Shown one piece after another: positions 1-6,513 of a DNA stretch of 17,154 nucleotides. How positions within the stretch are numbered: the first letter of the stretch is position 1; every line of letters starts with the position of its first letter. The stretch comes from CAZOVK01 sp964583165 (lineage in GTDB: Bacteria; Bacillota; Clostridia; Lachnospirales; WRAX01): positions 1-17,154 of the forward strand of contig CAZOVK010000050.1 in the NCBI GenBank assembly GCA_964583165.1. Direction: 5' to 3'. A program made the translations under genes and the position numbers. A model generated the notes under the pieces. That model was not told the origin of the DNA, made no database searches, and saw nothing but the letters and a program-made list of their open reading frames with translations.

Positions 1-1
1 G

Positions 2-826
2 GGCGCTGACGAACTCATTTCAATGGCGGCTAAGGCTTATATCAAGCCCGGGCAGGTAATGGTGACGGGTGCTCACACCTTCCCGCAGTACGCGATGGCG
101 GTTGAGGGTATGGGTGGAGTTGTGAAATTCGCGCCGATGAAAGATTATGCGTTTGATTTGAACGCAATACTGGAAGCTATTGACGATAATACGAAACTCA
201 TTTATATCGCGAACCCGAACAACCCGACGGGCACGTTCTACACAGAAGACGAGCAACGCGCGTTTATTGAGAAAGTCCCGTCTGGTGTTATTGTCGTTTT
301 TGACGAGGCGTATATCGAGTATGCAACGGACGAACATTTCCCGCAGACGCTTAAACTGCTTGATACCTATGACAATATTTTAGTATTACGGACATTTTCA
401 AAGGCTTATGGGCTTGCGGGTTTGCGCGTGGGTTACGGCATTGCCAACATGCAAGTCATTCGTAAGATTGAGAAGATTCATCAGGCGTTTTCTGTGACGT
501 CAGTCGCTCAAGCCGCCGCAGTCGCCGCGCTTGAGGACGAAGCTTACATGCTCAATTCGGTTGCGCGAACAGTAACCGACAAACATACAATGATGTCAAA
601 GCTTGACGAAATGGGTATTGCCTATATCCCGAGCCAGACCAATTTCTTGGCTGTAGATATTGGTATTGATTCGGTAGAAGCCACGAAAAAATTCGCCCAA
701 AGGGGCATTATCACGCGCCCCGGCAAGGGTTATGGTATGCCGACCTACTTGCGCGTCACGATAGGCACAACAGAAGAAAACGCCATGTTCATTAACGCGC
801 TGAAAGAGATACAGAATGAAAATTAA
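2..826 (+). CDS. hisC: Histidinol-phosphate aminotransferase, 5'-truncated by window edge
   Basis: This is a PLP-dependent class I/II aminotransferase that converts imidazole-acetol phosphate to histidinol phosphate in histidine synthesis. The frame is already open at base 2 and reads GADELISM before the first in-window ATG at 23, so the N-terminus lies outside the window. Visible family motifs are NPNNPTG (cofactor and substrate pocket), FDEAYIEY, and TFSKAYGLAGLRVGYG, whose lysine (codon 401-403) is the Schiff-base residue. The C-terminal YLRVTIGTTEEN carries the substrate-binding arginine. The last 11 bases overlap the start of the next gene, so the two are probably co-transcribed and coupled. 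Related aromatic or threonine-phosphate aminotransferases share this fold, but the GADEL and SKAYGLAGLRVGYG wording favours HisC. No other his gene is in view. Confidence 0.88.
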   Translation, partial: GADELISMAAKAYIKPGQVMVTGAHTFPQYAMAVEGMGGVVKFAPMKDYAFDLNAILEAIDDNTKLIYIANPNNPTGTFYTEDEQRAFIEKVPSGVIVVFDEAYIEYATDEHFPQTLKLLDTYDNILVLRTFSKAYGLAGLRVGYGIANMQVIRKIEKIHQAFSVTSVAQAAAVAALEDEAYMLNSVARTVTDKHTMMSKLDEMGIAYIPSQTNFLAVDIGIDSVEATKKFAQRGIITRPGKGYGMPTYLRVTIGTTEENAMFINALKEIQNEN

Positions 827-1496
827 AATCGCCAAACTATCTGCGATTCTCGCGGCTGTTGCCTTGTGTCTGGTCATGCTCTACGGCGCTGTCTGTATAC
901 CGACATTCACGCTGTCGTTCTATCGCCACGAGTACAACAAACACAGCATACCCCAAAGTATCGGCATGGACACGCCCGAGTTACTCAACGTCACGCGCCA
1001 CATGCTCGATTACATGCTGGATAAAAACGACAAACTTAACATAATGACTGTCGTATATGGTAAGGAACGGCTTTTTTTCAGCGAGCGCGAAATAACACAC
1101 ATGGTAGATGTTAAGAATCTGCTAATTGCTGGCAATACTATATTTAAGCTTGCGTTGGGTGTGTTCGTGTTGGGGCTTGTCTGTGCGCTGGTTCTGCTGG
1201 CTGACAAGCGTGTGATATTAAAGATTTTCAGTATAACGCCGCTGGCATTCGTTGTTGCCCTCGCTGTTCTGGCGGGTTTAATCGCGTTGGATTTCAACCG
1301 CGCGTTTACCATATTCCATGAGTTGTTGTTCACTAACGACCTATGGATTCTCGACCCGTCTGTTGATTTACTCGTCAACATTGTGCCGTTGCCGTTTTTT
1401 ATTGACATATCAGCGACAATCGGCGCGATGCTCGCGGCAATGATTGCGTTTGTGTCAATCGGCACCGGCTTTGCCTACCGCCGTCTGCGCCATTGA
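816..1496 (+). CDS. DUF1461 / TIGR01906-type integral membrane protein
   Basis: A 226-residue membrane protein of unknown function. It has four hydrophobic segments, at about residues 8-35, 105-130, 138-160 and 196-221. A large loop after the first segment carries the family-like stretch FFSEREITHMVDVKNL (about 87-102). A second signature lies near 167-195, where FHELLFTNDLWILDP is followed by PLPFF. These match my memory of the TIGR01906/DUF1461 family found in Firmicutes, whose role is unknown. The ATG at 816 lies inside the end of hisC (11-base overlap), so translation is likely coupled. The loop between segments one and two is probably extracytoplasmic, but topology is inferred. The gene shows no sign of damage. 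Confidence 0.75.
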   Translation: MKIKIAKLSAILAAVALCLVMLYGAVCIPTFTLSFYRHEYNKHSIPQSIGMDTPELLNVTRHMLDYMLDKNDKLNIMTVVYGKERLFFSEREITHMVDVKNLLIAGNTIFKLALGVFVLGLVCALVLLADKRVILKIFSITPLAFVVALAVLAGLIALDFNRAFTIFHELLFTNDLWILDPSVDLLVNIVPLPFFIDISATIGAMLAAMIAFVSIGTGFAYRRLRH

Positions 1497-1528
1497 CCGC
1501 GCTTCTCAAAAATCGGAGGTTCCGATAA

Positions 1529-2335
1529 GTGACATTTTTACTCGTAATTATAGTAATACTGCGCATAATAACATTGACATTACTGGGTATTGCCGCGCTC
1601 ATTGTGCTATTACTTTGGCTCGGCATTCCGTATCGCGCGGAAATTACGAGTAGGCTTAATGAGGAATTCAAGGCGACATTCCGAGCAAGTTGGCTGTGTG
1701 GGCTGTTGGTTATCAGCTATGACAGCGCGAATAAGGCGGGTTTAGTCATACGGCTCGCAGGGTTTAGACTAAAGCGCAAGTCAAAGTCGGCTGTTAAAGA
1801 AGCGGTGAGTGACACAGTGAAAGCAACTGTCGCCGATACGGTGGAAGAGGCCGCAACAGAGGAAATGCACGAAACCGCCAAAACGCCGCGCATAAAGAAA
1901 ACCAAGAAAAAGCGCGATGAAAACCCAAAGGCACCCGACGCCCCGAAAAAACAGGGCATTTTTGCGCGTATTAACGCGTTCATTTCTGAAAATGATATAA
2001 GTCATCTACTGCATTTGTGCATTGAGCTGTTGAAGCGGCTCGTGAGAGGGCTGGGCTTTCGCCGCGCCGACATTGACGTATTGTTTGGCACTGGTGACCC
2101 CGCCGACACAGGTCAGCTTCTGGGCTTAGTCGCGATTATTCAAGGCATTACGCGCCTTCCGGGGCGTTATCACGCGGATTTTGACCGCGTTACACTTGTC
2201 GCACGCGCATCACTGACTGGGAAAACGAATCTCTGGCGGCTACTCTATCCCCTCGGTGTATTTATACTACAACCGCCGGTTTGGAAGCTGATATCAGATG
2301 CGCGAAAAGGCAAAGCTAAGGAGGAGAAAAATTGA
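1529..2335 (+). CDS. DUF2953 domain protein (YtfI-like), N-terminal membrane anchor
   Basis: A 268-residue protein starting at GTG 1529, with GGAGG at 1515-1519 as ribosome site. One hydrophobic helix spans residues 4-30. A lysine/glutamate-rich linker follows (about 85-145) and is probably disordered. The C-terminal part contains DVLFGTGDPADTGQLLG, which I recognise as the core signature of DUF2953. In Bacillus and many clostridia a DUF2953 gene (ytfI) sits directly before ytfJ, and the same pairing is seen here: the stop codon overlaps the TTG start of the ytfJ-like gene by 4 bases. The molecular function is not known. The conserved pairing suggests a sporulation-related role, which is an inference from context. 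Confidence 0.8.
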   Translation: MTFLLVIIVILRIITLTLLGIAALIVLLLWLGIPYRAEITSRLNEEFKATFRASWLCGLLVISYDSANKAGLVIRLAGFRLKRKSKSAVKEAVSDTVKATVADTVEEAATEEMHETAKTPRIKKTKKKRDENPKAPDAPKKQGIFARINAFISENDISHLLHLCIELLKRLVRGLGFRRADIDVLFGTGDPADTGQLLGLVAIIQGITRLPGRYHADFDRVTLVARASLTGKTNLWRLLYPLGVFILQPPVWKLISDARKGKAKEEKN

Positions 2336-2751
2336 GTCTACCCACTAATATTGACGCGCTTTACAAGCAGATGCAAAGCTTTATCAACACAAAAACTGTC
2401 GTGGGCGAACCCATCCACATCAATGACGTTATCATTGTGCCGCTCGTTGACGTGAGTTTCGGTATGGGTATCGGTCAAGCTGACACAGGGGCTGACAAGT
2501 TAACGGCAGGTGGCGGCGGTGGCGGTATGGGCGCGAAAATCACGCCAAGCGCCGTAATCGTTGTCGCCAACGGCACGCCCCAGCTTATCAACATCAAGAA
2601 CACAGAGAGCGTGAACAAGCTTATAGACCTTGTACCCGCGATTCTATCAAAGCTTAACATCCCGATTTTCGGCAAGAAGAAAGAAGAAGACGAACAGCCG
2701 AATCTGGATAACCTTGAGTTTGAAGGCAACACAGACACGCCAGCCGAGTAA
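2332..2751 (+). CDS. ytfJ: YtfJ/GerW-family sporulation protein
   Basis: A 139-residue protein of the YtfJ (GerW) family. In Bacillus this family is a forespore product needed for normal germination. The start is TTG 2332 with AAGGAGGAG at 2318-2326, overlapping the preceding gene by 4 bases. Visible features are GEPIHINDVIIVPLVDVSFG (about 25-44), a glycine-rich stretch of GGGGGMG type near 60-67, and the conserved TPSAVIVV followed by a hydrophobic segment ending in LVPAILSKL. The C-terminal tail is acidic and variable. The gene is last in its run and is followed at once by a hairpin terminator. Exact biochemical function is unknown. The family assignment is strong from the fixed order glycine loop, then SAVIVV, then LVPAIL. 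Confidence 0.85.
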   Translation: MSLPTNIDALYKQMQSFINTKTVVGEPIHINDVIIVPLVDVSFGMGIGQADTGADKLTAGGGGGGMGAKITPSAVIVVANGTPQLINIKNTESVNKLIDLVPAILSKLNIPIFGKKKEEDEQPNLDNLEFEGNTDTPAE

Positions 2752-2754
2752 ACC

Positions 2755-2790
2755 AAACGCCGCGACCTGTATTTAGGAACGCGGCGTTTT
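2755..2790. terminator. Hairpin terminator, possibly bidirectional
   Basis: AAACGCCGCG (2755-2764) pairs perfectly over 10 bp with CGCGGCGTTT (2780-2789) across a 15-base loop, with further T at 2790. It begins three bases after the ytfJ stop codon. The stop codon of the convergent 108-residue gene (2789-2791) overlaps its far arm, so one hairpin probably serves both converging transcripts. Confidence 0.85.
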
Positions 2791-3115
2791 ATTCGTATCG
2801 AGCAGGCACGCCCTGCATGTAATCATCAAGCAATTCATAGAACCGCTCTATAGCCGCCCTACCGTCGCGATTATAGAATTCTATGAGATTACACCAATTG
2901 TGGGTGAGCGAGATATTGTCGTACCTCTTAGTTACATAAGCCTGAAATCCGTCCAAAAAGGCACGTACTTCCTTCGCGCTCTCCTCTAAACCCTCATACA
3001 TAAGGCATATCAAGTAACCGCCAATAAGCGCGTGGAGTAATGACAGGTCATAAACCCCCAAGTATAGAGCGGGGCGTTGGCGTATATGGTTAAGTAGCTT
3101 CATAAACCTGTCCAT
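2789..3115 (-). CDS. Uncharacterised 108-residue protein with RP-x-LYLG motif
   Basis: I do not recognise a function. The protein opens with MDRFMKLLNHIRQRPALYLG, followed by a predicted helical region (LLHALIGGYLICLM) and an acidic, aromatic C-terminal half (LIEFYNRDG, ERFYELLDDY). Small proteins beginning with a helix and an RP-x-YLG motif occur as hypothetical proteins in many bacteria, but I cannot name a role. The start ATG overlaps the stop of the upstream biotin-ligase-like gene by one base (TAATG), so translation is probably coupled. The upstream gene stops where a C-terminal BirA domain would be expected, yet this sequence does not resemble that SH3-like domain. The stop codon lies in the shared terminator stem. 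Clean length and overlap support a real gene. Confidence 0.65.
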   Translation of the reverse strand: MDRFMKLLNHIRQRPALYLGVYDLSLLHALIGGYLICLMYEGLEESAKEVRAFLDGFQAYVTKRYDNISLTHNWCNLIEFYNRDGRAAIERFYELLDDYMQGVPARYE

Positions 3116-3666
3116 TATTCGCCAACTCTCTCCAACAACTCAGCTAAAACGGCGTTTTCAACCTCACGAATATTAAACAGCTTACCATATGTCAAATTCA
3201 AAGAAGTTGCCGTTTCAACCAGCTCGTCCGGGAACTCCAATGTGTTCAGATTGAGTCCAATCCCCAAAATTAGGCTCTCCACATGCTCACCGGCAATCAC
3301 TGTTTCGGTTAGAATCCCGCAGAGCTTCTTACCTTTTAAGTAGACATCATTCGGCAACTTGATATGTAAGTCGGCGCTTGGTATATCCAAACCAATCAAG
3401 GCCGCGATGACAGACTCGGCGGCTTGAAGTGTGAGCTTTTGCGCATACGCCAAACTATCTCCCAACGGGCGGTCTTGCTTCAAGATTAGGCTCATATAAA
3501 GCGCACCACGCGGTGAATACCATGTGCGGTTGTGTGACCCACGCCCACCCGTTTGGGTTTCTGCCGTTATTACGGTCAGATGTTTACATGTGGCGTATAA
3601 CCGCTTGGCTTCTTCGTTAGTTGAGTCTAACTCATTGTGTCTTATAAACCTTATATTGTGAGTAAT
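3115..3666 (-). CDS. birA: Short biotin--protein ligase, catalytic domain only, start codon unclear
   Basis: This resembles the catalytic domain of biotin--[acetyl-CoA carboxylase] ligase, which activates biotin to biotinyl-AMP and attaches it to carrier lysines. In order one sees ELDSTNEEAKRL, TAETQTGGRGSHNRTW, YSPRGALYMSLIL, IKLPNDV, KKLCGILTE with the catalytic-region lysines, and LGIGLNLNT. The first ATG (3493-3495) would discard the biotin-binding GRGS loop, so it cannot be the start. The frame is open back to 3717 with no ATG, GTG or TTG. ATT 3664-3666 or ATA 3667-3669, 12-15 bases after AAAGGA (3682-3687), are the best guesses. The N-terminal HTH domain of bifunctional BirA is absent. 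The protein also ends soon after the catalytic core, without the usual C-terminal SH3-like domain. It may be a minimal enzyme, a decaying gene, or affected by a base error near the start. Confidence 0.72.
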   Translation of the reverse strand: MTHNIRFIRHNELDSTNEEAKRLYATCKHLTVITAETQTGGRGSHNRTWYSPRGALYMSLILKQDRPLGDSLAYAQKLTLQAAESVIAALIGLDIPSADLHIKLPNDVYLKGKKLCGILTETVIAGEHVESLILGIGLNLNTLEFPDELVETATSLNLTYGKLFNIREVENAVLAELLERVGE

Positions 3667-3686
3667 TATGACAAAACACCGTCCTT

Positions 3687-3788
3687 TGTGAATAAAAATG
3701 TGGATAATGTGGATAACTTATCCCAGTTATCCACATAAACCATATGAACCGCGCCAAATTGCCACATTTTTTGCAAAAGTTATTCACA
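3687..3788. promoter_or_regulatory. Cluster of DnaA boxes between murC and the biotin ligase
   Basis: Five nonamers match TTATNCACA. On the minus strand they are TTATTCACA (3687-3695) and TTATCCACA twice in direct abutment (3699-3707 and 3708-3716). On the plus strand they are TTATCCACA (3727-3735) and TTATTCACA (3780-3788). A degenerate copy, TTATCCCAG (3718-3726), fills the gap, so 3699-3735 is four consecutive 9-mers, two facing two. The last box covers the murC stop codon and the first covers the biotin-ligase ribosome site. A cluster this dense is typical of DnaA-binding regions such as origins, titration sites and DnaA-regulated promoters. No dnaA, dnaN, rpmH or rnpA is nearby, so origin function is not claimed. 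Confidence 0.75.
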
Positions 3789-5159
3789 TTCGAGCGTTAA
3801 TAATATTCGATTTATGTCACCTGCGCCCATCAAGACGACTGTGCCGCCCTCAATATTCGACAACTCAATCGCTGTGTCTTCAAGCTTCGGAATGAATCTT
3901 GCGTTTTTACCGTGAGCGCGAATGCGTTCCGCTAAATCGGCGCCGCTTACTAAAATGTCGTTCTCTTCGCGCCCCGCAGGCATGAAGATGTCGGTAATAA
4001 TGACCTCGTCAGCCGCGTCAAAGCTTTCGGCGAATGCGTCAAGAAATTGCATGGTTCTGCTCCGTGTGTGCGGCTGGAATACGGCGCGTAGGGGGTGTTT
4101 GCCCATGAGCGCCGCCGTTTCGAGCGTAGTTTTGACCTCTGACGGGTGATGTGCGTAGTCGTTATAGACGGGCACGCCGTTTACCTTGCCGCGATACTCG
4201 AAACGCCGCCCTGTGCCCTTAAACGTACCCAAGGCCTTGGTTATCTCGTCAAACCCCACGCCCAGTTCTAAGCAACAAGCCGCCGCCGCAACAGCGTTTT
4301 TGACATTATGCGCCCCATGAACGGCCAGATTTATATTGCCCAACCGCTCATTTCCGCGGTAAATGTCAAACGCGGGATGTCCGTTTTCGTCGAAATGTAT
4401 GTCCTTAGCGGTCACTTCGCCATCCCAAAACGTCACTACCTTGCATTTGAGCGCGTCTAAATCAAGCCCCGTTTGGTTGCCGAGCACTACCAGTGTACCG
4501 TCTTCGGGTATCAAATCGGCAAATGCCGTGAACCCATCGCGCACATGTTTTACATCACGGAAGAAGTCCGAGTGGTCCATCTCGACGTTCAGAATCACGC
4601 CAACGCGCGGGCGAAACGCCAAGAAACTCAACTTATACTCGCAACTTTCAACGATAAAATAGGGCGAAAGTGTAGCTGATTCCTTCCAATACGCGCCGAA
4701 ATTCAGCATCAACCCGCCGTTTAGCACTGTTGGGTCAAGCCCCGCGCTCTCCATGATGTGCCCAATCATGGCCGTAGCTGTTGTCTTCCCATGTGTACCC
4801 GCCACGCACACGGGCACGTCAAAGCCGCCCATCATCTCGCCGAGCGCCTCAGCCCTGTCAAGAATCGGAAGACCGCGCCGTCTTGCCTCAATTATTTCAG
4901 GGTTATCGGGTCGGACGGCGGCATTCTTGATTACTAGCCCCGTTTCGGGTGGTATGTGTGACGCGTCATGCCCGATTGAAACATTTATGCCACGCTCGGT
5001 TAAGTGTTTCGTTATCTCTGATGCTTTGATGTCTGAACCGCTCACGCAATAACCGCGCCCTAAGAGCATTTCAGCCATAGCGGACATCATCACGCCGCCG
5101 ATTGCGATAAAGTGTATATGGTCAGCGTTAATCCCGTCAAAACGGGCATGTTCTATCAA
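3780..5159 (-). CDS. murC: UDP-N-acetylmuramate--L-alanine ligase
   Basis: A cytoplasmic ATP-dependent ligase that adds L-alanine to UDP-MurNAc, the first peptide step of peptidoglycan synthesis. The protein is 459 residues, normal for MurC. The N-terminal Rossmann-like domain has HFIAIGGVMMSAMAEMLLG (about 16-34) and VSGSD. The central domain carries the P-loop VAGTHGKTTATAM (119-131) and the MurC-type IVESCEYKLSFL and NVEMDHSDFF. The C-terminal domain has VYNDYAHHPSEV, diagnostic for MurC/Mpl. The start is TTG 5159 with GGGGGA seven to eight bases ahead. The usual GIGGxGMS loop reads AIGGVMMS here, a mild change. It lies 81 bases after the GlmU-like gene in the same direction, with twin hairpins between. 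Its stop codon is inside a DnaA box. Mpl is a less likely alternative, given length and context. Confidence 0.93.
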   Translation of the reverse strand: MIEHARFDGINADHIHFIAIGGVMMSAMAEMLLGRGYCVSGSDIKASEITKHLTERGINVSIGHDASHIPPETGLVIKNAAVRPDNPEIIEARRRGLPILDRAEALGEMMGGFDVPVCVAGTHGKTTATAMIGHIMESAGLDPTVLNGGLMLNFGAYWKESATLSPYFIVESCEYKLSFLAFRPRVGVILNVEMDHSDFFRDVKHVRDGFTAFADLIPEDGTLVVLGNQTGLDLDALKCKVVTFWDGEVTAKDIHFDENGHPAFDIYRGNERLGNINLAVHGAHNVKNAVAAAACCLELGVGFDEITKALGTFKGTGRRFEYRGKVNGVPVYNDYAHHPSEVKTTLETAALMGKHPLRAVFQPHTRSRTMQFLDAFAESFDAADEVIITDIFMPAGREENDILVSGADLAERIRAHGKNARFIPKLEDTAIELSNIEGGTVVLMGAGDINRILLTLECE

Positions 5160-5192
5160 TTGGATTCCCCCGAATTAAAGTTTGTGAAATGG

Positions 5193-5236
5193 GGTCGCCT
5201 AAAGACGACCTAGGAGTGTGCCGCCTAATGGCGGCA
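5193..5236 (-). repeat. Twin stem-loop after the glmU-like gene
   Basis: Reading on the minus strand, the first hairpin starts 5 bases after the upstream stop codon. It has a 7-bp stem TGCCGCC/GGCGGCA (5219-5225 with 5230-5236) and a 4-base loop. Eight bases later a second hairpin pairs 5193-5199 with 5204-5210 (GGTCG/CGACC plus one C-A mismatch) around a TAAA loop. No T-run follows, so this is a weak intrinsic terminator at best. It sits between two co-directional genes. Confidence 0.6.
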
Positions 5237-5240
5237 GAGT

Positions 5241-6335
5241 TTAAGGTTTCAGCGTCCAGCCGATTTTGTTTACCTGCCGCGCACGGGCTATTGCCAAAAC
5301 TTCACCCTCGGGCACATGGTCGGTAATGGTTGAGCCGGCCGCAACATACGCACCTCTGCCGACTGTGACGGGCGCGACAAGGTTTGTGTTACAACCGATG
5401 AATACATCATCCCCAACAGTACAACGGTGTTTCCTCTTGCCGTCATAGTTGCTTGTTATCGCGCCGCAACTGAAGTTCACGCGCTCCCCGATATCAGAAT
5501 CGCCTATATAGGCCAGATGAGATGCCTTCGCGCCATTCCCCAAAGTCGAGTTCTTCACCTCAACGAAATCGCCAATCTTGCAATGTTCGCCGATAACCGA
5601 GTTCGGGCGCACATAAGCGTAAGGCCCAACGGACGTAAACGCCCCAATAACGGACTTTTCGAGCGTGCTGTTCTTGATAGTTACATTATCACCTATCGTC
5701 ATATCCGTTAAACTGGAGTCCGGGCCTACTTTGCAGTTCGCGCCGATTATTGTTTTACCCATGATATAGGTATTCGGGTAGATAACCGTGTCCTGACCGA
5801 TTACTGCGAAAGGGGAAATGAAGGTCATGCTTGGTCTGATAATCGTCACGCCGTTTGCCATGAGTGCCGAACAGACCTGTTGCCCGAGGGCTTCGCTTGC
5901 GAGCGCGAGCCGTTCGCGTGTATTCACGGGTTTGAACACATCACGCGGGATGTTGTCCTCGCTGTACATGGTGTTTTGGGGCAGTATCGCTATCAGTTCA
6001 CAGAGTTGCTTATCAGCCAACGCGCCTTTGACACTCACGATGGCCACTTCGTCCTCCTGATAACACGGTATCACCGTGTCGGGCTGTTTAATCGCGCATT
6101 CAACGCCCGCCGCCGACAGTTGCGCCAAATCGTCTAACACGAACAGATAGAGCGCTTCAGCGTCGAAGCTCTCGGGGCGCTCTTCCAAAATCTCCGTAAC
6201 ACCCGCGTCCATAAGTGCCTTCTTGACATATTCGATTATCTGTATCCCCAAAATCTCGTGCATTGACGAGTGTTTATCGGATTTCATCTTATCCTGTTTG
6301 GTGTCGCTGACTAAAATGGCCTTTACGTTTAACAT
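5241..6335 (-). CDS. glmU: GlmU-like protein: intact acetyltransferase, degenerate uridylyltransferase domain
   Basis: A 364-residue relative of bifunctional GlmU (usually about 450-460). The left-handed beta-helix half (about 165-360) is well kept: NGVTII, many hexapeptide repeats, KASHLAYIGDSDIG with the catalytic histidine at about 273, TSNYDGK, VGDDVFIGCNTNLVAPVTVG and the closing IGW. Glucosamine-1-phosphate acetylation is therefore likely. The N-terminal half is not: the nucleotide loop LAAGxGTRM is replaced by LVSDTKQDKM, although KSD, HEILG and IEYVKKAL still align. About 80-90 residues that should hold the metal- and sugar-binding motifs are missing or unrecognisable. Homology resumes at KPVNTRERLALA. 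ATG 6335 is chosen because AAAGGA precedes it and homology begins there; the frame stays open further upstream. It shares a strand with murC. Confidence 0.85.
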   Translation of the reverse strand: MLNVKAILVSDTKQDKMKSDKHSSMHEILGIQIIEYVKKALMDAGVTEILEERPESFDAEALYLFVLDDLAQLSAAGVECAIKQPDTVIPCYQEDEVAIVSVKGALADKQLCELIAILPQNTMYSEDNIPRDVFKPVNTRERLALASEALGQQVCSALMANGVTIIRPSMTFISPFAVIGQDTVIYPNTYIMGKTIIGANCKVGPDSSLTDMTIGDNVTIKNSTLEKSVIGAFTSVGPYAYVRPNSVIGEHCKIGDFVEVKNSTLGNGAKASHLAYIGDSDIGERVNFSCGAITSNYDGKRKHRCTVGDDVFIGCNTNLVAPVTVGRGAYVAAGSTITDHVPEGEVLAIARARQVNKIGWTLKP

Positions 6336-6377
6336 ACCTACCAATCCTTTACGAGTTTGTAAATACATATTAACATA

Positions 6378-6406
6378 ATAATCCACCCCCGCGCAATGAC
6401 AGACAA
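6378..6406 (-). promoter_or_regulatory. Possible promoter for the glmU-like gene
   Basis: On the minus strand TTGTCT (6401-6406) is followed after 17 bases by GATTAT (6378-6383), with an overlapping TATTAT at 6375-6380. It is about 40 bases upstream of the chosen ATG and is divergent from the coaX promoter. The match to consensus is only fair. Confidence 0.35.
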
Positions 6407-6420
6407 GCAAAAATTTTACG

Positions 6421-6469
6421 CAATAAGTCCAATAAGTCAATTGACATTTTGGCCTTTACAAATTAAAAT
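6421..6469 (+). promoter_or_regulatory. Sigma-A-type promoter for coaX with upstream tandem 9-mer
   Basis: TTGACA (6441-6446), a 17-base spacer and TAAAAT (6464-6469) make a near-consensus housekeeping promoter 45 bases before the coaX start. Directly upstream, CAATAAGTC occurs twice in tandem (6421-6429 and 6430-6438), ending two bases before the -35 element. That is a plausible position for an activator or repressor site. Confidence 0.75.
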
Positions 6470-6513
6470 AACGGAAAGACTAAAGATTAACAATACAAAA
6501 TTTCGAGGTGCTC

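Noticed and set aside
1010..1465. 151-codon minus-strand frame inside the DUF1461 gene
   Set aside because: Its Ser/Thr/Asn/Ile-rich composition is typical of an antisense shadow of a membrane protein gene, with no ribosome site.
3660..3800. Calling this region the chromosomal origin (oriC)
   Set aside because: The DnaA boxes are strong, but no dnaA, dnaN, rpmH, rnpA, gyrB or parAB gene is present. No obvious strand-bias switch occurs here and no clear unwinding element was identified.
3698..3895. 65-codon plus-strand open frame across the DnaA boxes and the end of murC
   Set aside because: It is antisense to murC for much of its length, has no ribosome site, and its sequence simply translates the DnaA boxes.
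6336..6440. 35-residue N-terminal extension of the GlmU-like protein
   Set aside because: Homology to GlmU begins at MLNVKAIL, whose ATG has AAAGGA upstream, and the extension overlaps the likely promoter.
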